From Phoronis pallida (taxonomy: Eukaryota > Phoronida > Phoronidae): DNA of 10,998 bases. Every line of letters starts with the position of its first letter. Position 1 is the first letter of the stretch. The stretch spans positions 1 to 10,998 of the forward strand of contig JAOXYC010219572.1 of NCBI GenBank assembly GCA_028565715.1, written 5' to 3'. Below the pieces are notes generated by a model. It saw only the letters and a list, made by a program, of their open reading frames with translations, was not told the origin of the DNA and did not search any database. Below are positions 9,601 to 10,998 of the stretch, piece after piece. The translations under genes and the position numbers were made by a program.

Positions 9601-10998
9601 TGTGAATTTGAGAAGTTTATTATTTTCTGAGTAAATCAAAATATACAGATACAGAAATGAAAATTAAATTATGACATGTTTCACAAATGACTGTCTATAA
9701 TAAATCGTACCTGTAACTTCTAAGATTTCTTTTACTACTTGGTAACCTCGCCAGAGAAGAGAAAATGTCTTCAAGAATCAGCTGCCGATGTTTTTCATAT
9801 TTTGAGAATGTTGATGTGACCAGCTTCATGGCATTCAACTGTAGTTCACTGATGTTTTCCACAAAGAATGGCGTGACACCCAGAGAGGATATCTAGAAAA
9901 AGATAGTGTTTGGAATTGCAAATTAGGAATACTTCTGTGCAAAATGGTATTCATAATGGGCAGGAAGATATCTAGGTTGTAAAAGACACAAACAAGGCTC
10001 AAGAAAATATTCATAGTATGACCAGGAAAGAATCTATTTTTAACATCCATCAAATTATAATATGGCAAAACTGAACTATCCTTTTGTTTGTTTAAAAGGC
10101 ATTTGCTCGACTTCAATCATCTTGTGATTGGATTATATTCTTGGATAGAAAACTTCCAAGCTAAAATGTTATTCATTTATTCAAAATTTGAATTCACATT
10201 TCAACATTTGCATTTCTTACTTGTAGAACTACTGTATCAGTGAGTTCTTGTATCTCAACCAGATCACTGAGTCCACCAATGATGTCAGTGAGTTTGTTAT
10301 AAAGTGTTAGAGTTGACTTGTGTTTCACATGCTTGGCGTGTGCTCTCTTCATACGAACACTCATGTACTGGCCTGAAATGAAATGAAATACGTTGAAATC
10401 GTTATCATCAAGATTTGGTTTGAAATAGTACACAGGTCGTTCGTGATCACGTCACTATATCAAGATTTAATTTTCGTGTGAGCAATATTTTACAAGATGG
10501 AAGGTTCAGTAAATTTCTGCTCAGATGAATATTTAGTTTGAGATATGATAAAGTGATCAGAAAAACTCCCCTTTATCTAAATTAATATTGTATGAAAAAT
10601 TAACTATAAGGCAAACCAATTTTAATTGATTATTATATTAAAATATCATAGATTCTAACAATAAAGGTGAAATCAGTAAATGGTAAACTTTACATTCAAA
10701 TTTTTGAAAAATATATTTTTCTTGATCACGAAATCTTGAATTTGATTTTTTTTAAATTCTGTTTACTAATTTCACCTTTATTATTCTGTTTAACTTATCA
10801 GTTTTGCATCCCCAACACATCTGGTAACAGTGGTACTTCATTTTGGACTGTTTTTCCCTTTTTTAAAGAATATGCTAATTAACAAGTAACGTAAATACCT
10901 TTGGGAGTGTGTTTATATACAGGATCAAACTCTGGGTATATTGTGTTGATGAGTTGATATTTAGTGAGGAAAACTAGACGATCTATTACATCTTCGAT
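529..10998 (-). CDS. NIPBL: NIPBL / Nipped-B (Scc2) cohesin loader, partial, 17 exons
   Basis: Joined exons give 871 in-frame residues with no stop. The family loads the cohesin ring on chromatin in the nucleus and stimulates the cohesin ATPase; its N terminus binds MAU2/Scc4, but that part is not in the window. What is seen is the HEAT-repeat hook: near-identical NIPBL blocks such as VRTKAMKCL, REAAVEL, MCVKMIRRVNDEEGIK, KPEWPAAELLLSLLGRLL and RVASLDYLG, all in the same order as in the human protein as I recall it. All 16 complete introns are GT-AG and frame-preserving, so the gene looks intact and functional. The start codon, N-terminal region and final C-terminal domain are outside. Family assignment is nearly certain; the species is unknown. 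Confidence 0.97.
752..791. repeat. Perfect 14-bp inverted repeat with 12-nt loop
   Basis: AGTGTTATTACATT at 752-765 is exactly complementary to 778-791. The motif GTGTTATTACAT recurs at about 928-939 in the neighbouring foldback, so the two structures may be parts of one degraded element. Confidence 0.7.
832..965. repeat. Imperfect foldback element
   Basis: The inner stem pairs 858-876 (TAATAAACCTTTTATTGGA) with 917-936, with one extra base. The outer stem pairs AAAATGATTCT at 832-842 with AGAATCACTTTT near 953-964. The spacing fits a small MITE of about 135 bases. No target duplication could be assigned, so the ends are approximate. Confidence 0.55.
1050..1090. repeat. Stem-loop with nested palindrome
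   Basis: TGTTGCGTG at 1050-1058 pairs with CACGCAACA at 1082-1090; inside lies the palindrome GCATCATTTGATGC at 1068-1081. It may be a fragment of an element or chance structure in a repeat-rich intron. Confidence 0.45.
1189..1282 (-). CDS. NIPBL: NIPBL exon 16 of window
   Basis: 94 bases: 31 codons plus one base, from TCTCCTAG/GTTCTC to TTTTTTG/GTAAGT, phase 1. VLTACVSCLGAVVNKVSHNY, then KLVKDCFQKFF, matches human VVQHCVSCLGAVVNKVTQNF. The CVSCLGAVVNKV core is diagnostic of animal NIPBL. Too short for an ORF call; supported by homology and by the split glycine completed in exon 17. Confidence 0.97.
1456..1690. mobile_element. Foldback MITE, TTAA-ended family, copy 1
   Basis: The ends are TTAAAGATACTCTCTCTGC at 1456-1474 and its near-complement ending at 1690. 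A perfect 32-bp subterminal stem pairs 1493-1524 with 1600-1631 and includes CAAATCAACTAGAAATTTTG. The same subterminal text and ends occur in the element at 4569-4932, so they are one family. No transposase is encoded: it is non-autonomous. The TTAA ends suggest a piggyBac-type target, but a TA target (Tc1/mariner-like) fits equally well. Confidence 0.8.
1640..1683. repeat. 22-bp tandem duplication inside the MITE end
   Basis: Two perfect adjacent copies of TTGAATGAACGCAGAGGGAG plus TA (1640-1661 and 1662-1683) lie just inside the right terminus of copy 1. The left terminus has no such duplication, so it arose after or during formation of this copy. Confidence 0.9.
1768..1908 (-). CDS. NIPBL: NIPBL exon 15 of window
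   Basis: 47 codons, phase 0, from TTTATTTCAG/ACACAC to CAAATG/GTAAAG. VASILELVVPLMANPGETFL and METDMMKL-type text (LETDMMKLIIRHGQM) match human VAKILELVVPLMEHPSETFL and LEEDLMKLIIKYGM. It has no long methionine-started ORF and was found by reading the minus strand between exons 14 and 16. Confidence 0.96.
1909..2283 (-). other. Intron 14, no recognised content
   Basis: 375-base phase-0 intron, GTGAGT to TTTCAG. AT-rich; no inverted repeat, ORF or RNA gene stood out. Confidence 0.9.
2284..2529 (-). CDS. NIPBL: NIPBL exon 14 of window
   Basis: The longest exon here: 82 codons, phase 0, from TACTTTCCAG/CTTTTT to TTTAAG/GTGAGT. It reads KACRQIVDCLVENVLRLEE, a glycine- and serine-rich turn (SATSGSHGTSSA), then RLVACLSTLYLFAKIKPEIL and HAQTLQPYL. 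Human has KKACTQLVDNLVEHILKYEE, then GRLVACITTLFLFSKIRPQ and HAMTMQPYL. The GC content of its 5' half is visibly higher than in the introns around it. Confidence 0.97.
2530..2926 (-). other. Intron 13, with GC-richer repeat tract
   Basis: 397-base phase-0 intron, GTAAGT to TTCCAG. Positions about 2625-2835 differ in composition from the flanks, with recurrent GGCGGAAA-type words and a hAT-like end, described separately. Confidence 0.9.
2625..2835. mobile_element. Possible truncated hAT-type non-autonomous element
   Basis: On the minus strand the tract begins CAGGGCTTGTAATTGTCC, the kind of CAGGG terminus common in hAT elements, followed by a hairpin TCCGCC-GAAA-GGCGGA at 2805-2820 and scattered GGCGGAAA words. 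No matching left terminus and no 8-bp duplication of the flank TCATATTC was found, so it is either truncated or misread. The left limit is only where composition changes. Confidence 0.4.
2927..3079 (-). CDS. NIPBL: NIPBL exon 13 of window
   Basis: 51 codons, phase 0, from TTGTTTTACAG/AAACTG to AGTGAT/GTAAGT. KLVNDVFQNMWFTPVRDRD, then KVMNITDVVTACKDTGFEFL, aligns with human KLVNETFQKLWFTPTPHND and KILNITDVVAACRDTGYDWF. No ORF-finder call covers it because it lacks a methionine-initiated run of enough length; the assignment rests on homology and matching splice sites. Confidence 0.97.
3080..3534 (-). other. Intron 12, with mixed-composition tract
   Basis: 455-base phase-0 intron, GTGGGT to TTACAG. 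Positions about 3180-3370 are less AT-rich than the rest and may be an old repeat; no coding frame is conserved and no ends were found. Confidence 0.85.
3535..3669 (-). CDS. NIPBL: NIPBL exon 12 of window
   Basis: 45 codons, phase 0 both sides, from TTCTTCTCAG/GATACT to ATCAAG/GTGGGT. DTGISVRKRVIKIFRDICL and MCVKMIRRVNDEEGIK are almost unchanged from human NIPBL. The next HEAT repeat in register after exon 11; the basic SVRKRVIKI helix and the RRVNDEEG turn are hallmarks of Scc2/NIPBL proteins. Confidence 0.98.
3670..4098 (-). other. Intron 11, no clear content
   Basis: 429-base phase-0 intron, GTAAGT to TTCTCAG. A short imperfect palindrome (CACAACTGTGACAT against ATGTCACATGTG) lies near 3737-3769. 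Nothing else recognised. Confidence 0.9.
4099..4245 (-). CDS. NIPBL: NIPBL exon 11 of window
   Basis: 49 codons, phase 0 both sides, from CCCCTTACAG/AAAGAC to ATACTT/GTAAGT. GVHGRFLDHSTAVREAAVEL, then VGKFIIVQPQLTEQYYDML and SERIL, against human GVHGRLMDNSTSVREAAVEL. This is a classic HEAT pair with the conserved V-R-E-A-A-V core of helix B. Missense changes across this part of human NIPBL are associated with Cornelia de Lange syndrome (general family knowledge). Confidence 0.98.
4246..5029 (-). other. Intron 10, carrying a MITE
   Basis: 784-base phase-0 intron, GTAGGT to TTACAG. Nearly half of it (4569-4932) is a long foldback element; the remainder is AT-rich with no ORF of note. Confidence 0.9.
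4569..4932. mobile_element. Foldback MITE, TTAA-ended family, copy 2
   Basis: 364 bases that fold almost end to end. The termini TTAAAGATACTGTCTCCTCG face each other; a 69-nt subterminal stem pairs 4603-4671 with 4830-4898 with only four mismatches; an inner stem around AAAGTCGGTAAAG (4690-4702) pairs near 4795-4812; the loop has a small CCTTG/CAAGG hairpin. It shares its ends and the CAAATCAACTAGAA block with copy 1 at 1456-1690 but has a longer centre. No coding capacity. The low arm divergence suggests fairly recent activity. Confidence 0.85.
5030..5128 (-). CDS. NIPBL: NIPBL exon 10 of window (start of Cohesin_HEAT block)
   Basis: 33 codons in phase 0, from TTCTTTCCAG/ATCTTA to GCTAGG/GTAGGT. 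ILKVLCETAVAVRTKAMKCL followed by TAVVEADPGILAR matches human RVLGENAIAVRTKAMKCL and SEVVAVDPSILAR. With the next exon it forms the HEAT repeat known as the Cohesin_HEAT family (recalled, not searched), a core part of the cohesin-binding hook. Confidence 0.97.
5129..5509 (-). other. Intron 9, no recognised content
   Basis: 381-base phase-0 intron, GTAAGT to TTCCAG. Strongly AT-rich; no inverted repeat, ORF or RNA gene stood out. Confidence 0.9.
5510..5612 (-). CDS. NIPBL: NIPBL exon 9 of window
   Basis: A short exon of 103 bases from TTGTTACAG/GCCATC to ACACAA/GTAAGT. One base completes an arginine codon, then 34 codons: LDYDSSCLVARYLASNRPF and SHSFDIYLTQ, against human VDYDDACLIVRYLASMRPF and AQSFDIYLTQ. 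Phase 0 at the 3' end. It contains a stop in other frames and is too short to appear as a stand-alone ORF, so it is found only by homology and splice sites. Confidence 0.96.
5695..5894. mobile_element. GC-rich TIR element, Harbinger-like MITE candidate
   Basis: Perfect 20-bp terminal inverted repeats AACCTGGTTCACAGTTGCCG, flanked on both sides by TAA (5692-5694 and 5895-5897), which fits the 3-bp TWA target duplication of PIF/Harbinger elements. Inside, 5711-5725 pairs with 5745-5759 (GCCGTAACTGCCGGG), the end sequence recurs at 5764-5795, and two 9-bp units are tandemly repeated (TCCCGGCAT near 5813, GCCGATCCG near 5859). GC content is far above the intron around it. No protein is encoded. 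Superfamily is tentative. Confidence 0.75.
6006..6021. repeat. Possible remnant of the TTAA MITE terminus
   Basis: TTAAATACTGTCTCCT resembles the terminus TTAAAGATACTGTCTCCT of copy 2 with two bases missing. No opposite arm was seen. Short enough to be chance. Confidence 0.3.
6102..6334 (-). CDS. NIPBL: NIPBL exon 8 of window
   Basis: 77 codons plus two bases, between CAATCCAG/TTTGCC and CATTTAG/GTGAGG (phase 2). It opens with FARKFYIAQWYRDATVTADKA'-like text that is nearly the same as vertebrate SRKFYIAQWFRDTTLETEKA. A long acidic, serine-rich stretch follows (about residues 27-50: SRDSGKDQDEDAEVEESETE), then ILQQVEKSKYFLMDQVP. The acidic linker is also charged in other animals but varies in length; it is the least conserved part of the exon. 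Confidence 0.95.
6335..6700 (-). other. Intron 7, no recognised content
   Basis: 366-base phase-0 intron, GTGAGA to AATCCAG. No inverted repeat, ORF or RNA gene stood out. Confidence 0.9.
6701..6820 (-). CDS. NIPBL: NIPBL exon 7 of window, with K/E/D-rich insert
   Basis: 40 codons, phase 0 at both ends, between TTTTTACAG/TCTGAC and CTTGTG/GTGAGA. The first 16 residues are a low-complexity charged run (SDTEKDKEKDKEKEKD) encoded by a short purine repeat; human lacks it as I recall, going from a GGEDE stretch almost directly to LQKALLDYL. The second half (ILQKAMLDYLAYNSQNDPALV) is conserved. The insert looks like a lineage-specific expansion of a loop. Confidence 0.95.
6821..7820 (-). other. 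Intron 6, the longest complete intron
   Basis: 1000-base phase-0 intron, GTATGA to TTTACAG. It contains the hairpin insertion at 7614-7754. A pyrimidine-rich stretch near 7283-7320 would read as lysine-rich on the minus strand but has no conserved exon borders. The plus-strand ORF at 7398-7601 has no recognisable features. Confidence 0.88.
7614..7754. repeat. Hairpin insertion flanked by 16-bp direct repeats
   Basis: CTTTATACCTGAATTT occurs exactly at 7614-7629 and 7739-7754. Between them a hairpin pairs AAAATAAAAACAACGA (7658-7673) with 7723-7738 and CCGTTTTTAACTTTAA (7674-7689) with 7703-7717, the right arm having five extra bases. The hairpin abuts the right direct repeat but is 28 bases from the left one. 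It may be a small insertion with a long target duplication, or a local duplication. Confidence 0.75.
7821..8012 (-). CDS. NIPBL: NIPBL exon 6 of window
   Basis: 64 codons between TTGTTCCAG/GTGCAA and CCTCAG/GTATGA, phase 0 on both sides. VQQFSNKSVEMSMRVASLD, then YLGIVAARLRKDA, is conserved from vertebrates. The tail (ERVTEDDKDSNSGRKTPQ) is polar and acidic and is probably an exposed loop joining helices; human has a shorter acidic stretch in this position. Confidence 0.97.
8285..8414 (-). CDS. NIPBL: NIPBL exon 5 of window
   Basis: Acceptor TTTTCTAG/ATGTGC and donor CGATTATTG/GTAAGA, phase 0. One base completes a lysine and 43 codons follow: CAMKGEDDYRPLFENFVQD, then LLATVNKPEWPAAELLLS, then LLGRLL. 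This block is nearly invariant among animal NIPBL proteins, which makes it the strongest single identifier in the window. The GTAAGA donor encodes V-R if read through, so an ORF finder overextends past the true end. Confidence 0.98.
8695..9001. repeat. Imperfect 33-35-bp direct repeats around a foldback
   Basis: GACTTTTAAATCCTTCATTT and following bases to 8727 recur with a few changes at 8967-9001 (GACTTTTAGTAATCCTTCC onward). They bracket the foldback unsymmetrically (13 and about 85 bases away). Either an older duplication or ends of a larger decayed element. Confidence 0.6.
8741..8882. mobile_element. 142-bp foldback element with two nested stems
   Basis: The outer 34-bp terminal repeat (GAATAATTATAAATC, then TTTCTACTGGAATTACCT) at 8741-8774 matches 8849-8882 with one mismatch. 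An inner 25-bp stem pairs ATCCTCGGAAACATCTCGT and following bases (from about 8777) with 8807-8832 with two mismatches around a 6-nt loop. Non-coding; arms this similar point to a recent insertion. No clear target duplication. Confidence 0.8.
9039..9269 (-). CDS. NIPBL: NIPBL exon 4 of window
   Basis: The acceptor TATTTAG/G adds one base to complete an arginine codon; the donor is CTCAAAAA/GTAAGTG, phase 2. The product runs IQMVTALALQLIQCVIRLP, then an acidic linker (EEERPNSPVEEEEG, then GDKGVDVDKEV), then SYETAMRTGHNFLSVFLK. The flanks match human NIPBL closely; the linker is charged in both lineages but differs in sequence, as expected of a surface loop. An opposite-strand ORF here is only its shadow. 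Confidence 0.97.
9270..9710 (-). other. Intron 3, no recognised content
   Basis: 441-base phase-2 intron, GTACGA to TTTAG. AT-rich; the phrase CTGTGAATTTGA-like words occur twice near 9519 and 9600 without forming an element. Nothing else recognised. Confidence 0.88.
9711..9892 (-). CDS. NIPBL: NIPBL exon 3 of window
   Basis: 60 codons plus two bases between acceptor TTTTCTAG/ATATCC and donor TTACAG/GTACGA (phase 2). It contains GVTPFFVENISELQL and YEKHRQLILEDIFSSLARLP, which are almost the same as in vertebrates (GITPFFVENVSELQL, YEKHRQLILEEIF). This is one of the best conserved HEAT-type helical pairs in the family. Confidence 0.97.
9893..10220 (-). other. Intron 2, no recognised content
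   Basis: 328-base phase-0 intron, GTAAGA to TCTAG. An ORF overlapping it at 9835-10116 is out of frame with exon 3 and is spurious. Confidence 0.9.
10221..10372 (-). CDS. NIPBL: NIPBL exon 2 of window
   Basis: The acceptor TTTCAG/GC completes a glycine codon split by the previous intron; the donor CTACAA/GTAAGA gives phase 0. It encodes 51 residues counting the split one, with a basic stretch (MKRAHAKHVKHK) followed by LYNKLTDIIGGLSDLVEIQ and LTDTVVLQ. Human NIPBL has the equivalent basic patch followed by MLYNKVCDIVSSLSELLEIQ. Open reading continues on both sides into intron, so the splice sites, not stops, set the limits. Confidence 0.96.
10373..10898 (-). other. Intron 1, carrying a small foldback
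   Basis: 526-base phase-1 intron, GTATTT to TTTCAG. Contains the foldback at 10660-10782; otherwise AT-rich and featureless. Confidence 0.9.
10660..10782. repeat. AT-rich foldback, about 123 bp
   Basis: AATAAAGGTGAAATCAGTAA at 10660-10679 is complementary, with one mismatch, to the stretch ending at 10782. The centre is T- and A-rich with partial self-pairing. Probably a small MITE; no target duplication assigned. Confidence 0.65.
10899..10998 (-). CDS. NIPBL: NIPBL exon 1 of window (partial at 5' edge)
   Basis: 33 codons plus one base, read from the window edge; the upstream acceptor is not visible. The end reads YPEFDPVYKHTP, matching vertebrate YPQYDPVYR, which fixes the frame. The donor is AAAG/GTATTT, leaving phase 1. 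The segment precedes the helical repeats of the hook and is less conserved at its start than at its end. Confidence 0.93.

Noticed and set aside
10667-10882. Plus-strand ORF of 71 codons with hydrophobic stretch
   Set aside because: It overlaps an AT-rich foldback and an intron; the hydrophobicity comes from T-rich codons.
1-10998. Search for prokaryotic-type systems, CRISPR arrays, tRNA or rRNA genes, or a second gene
   Set aside because: No regularly spaced repeats of array type, no rRNA or complete tRNA, and the spliced single gene accounts for all conserved coding sequence.

Overview
The window holds one internal piece of a single eukaryotic gene on the minus strand, cut into 17 coding exons by 16 complete GT-AG introns. 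The spliced product is 871 residues in one open frame. It matches the central to C-terminal HEAT-repeat part of the cohesin loader NIPBL (Nipped-B in flies, Scc2 in yeast). Both ends of the gene lie outside the window: the first visible exon (10899-10998) is cut by the window edge or starts near it, and the last one (529-683) ends in a donor site that leads into an intron running off position 1.

The organism is a metazoan. The protein is close to vertebrate NIPBL along its whole length, but introns are short (272-1000 bases), AT-rich and full of small foldback elements. This suits a marine invertebrate, perhaps a mollusc or other lophotrochozoan. That placement is an inference and is weak.

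Layout from gene 5' to 3' (high to low coordinate): exons at 10899-10998, 10221-10372, 9711-9892, 9039-9269, 8285-8414, 7821-8012, 6701-6820, 6102-6334, 5510-5612, 5030-5128, 4099-4245, 3535-3669, 2927-3079, 2284-2529, 1768-1908, 1189-1282 and 529-683. Every junction keeps the frame. Eleven introns are phase 0, two phase 1 and three phase 2.

The introns carry most of the non-coding structure: two members of one foldback MITE family ending in TTAA (1456-1690 and 4569-4932), a GC-rich element with 20-bp terminal inverted repeats and a possible TAA target duplication (5695-5894), further foldbacks at 752-965, 7658-7738, 8741-8882 and 10660-10782, and a hAT-like end near 2835. No second gene, tRNA, rRNA, CRISPR array or prokaryotic-style system was found. 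The window is a conserved housekeeping gene invaded by several families of non-autonomous transposons; the elements are the part worth a second look.
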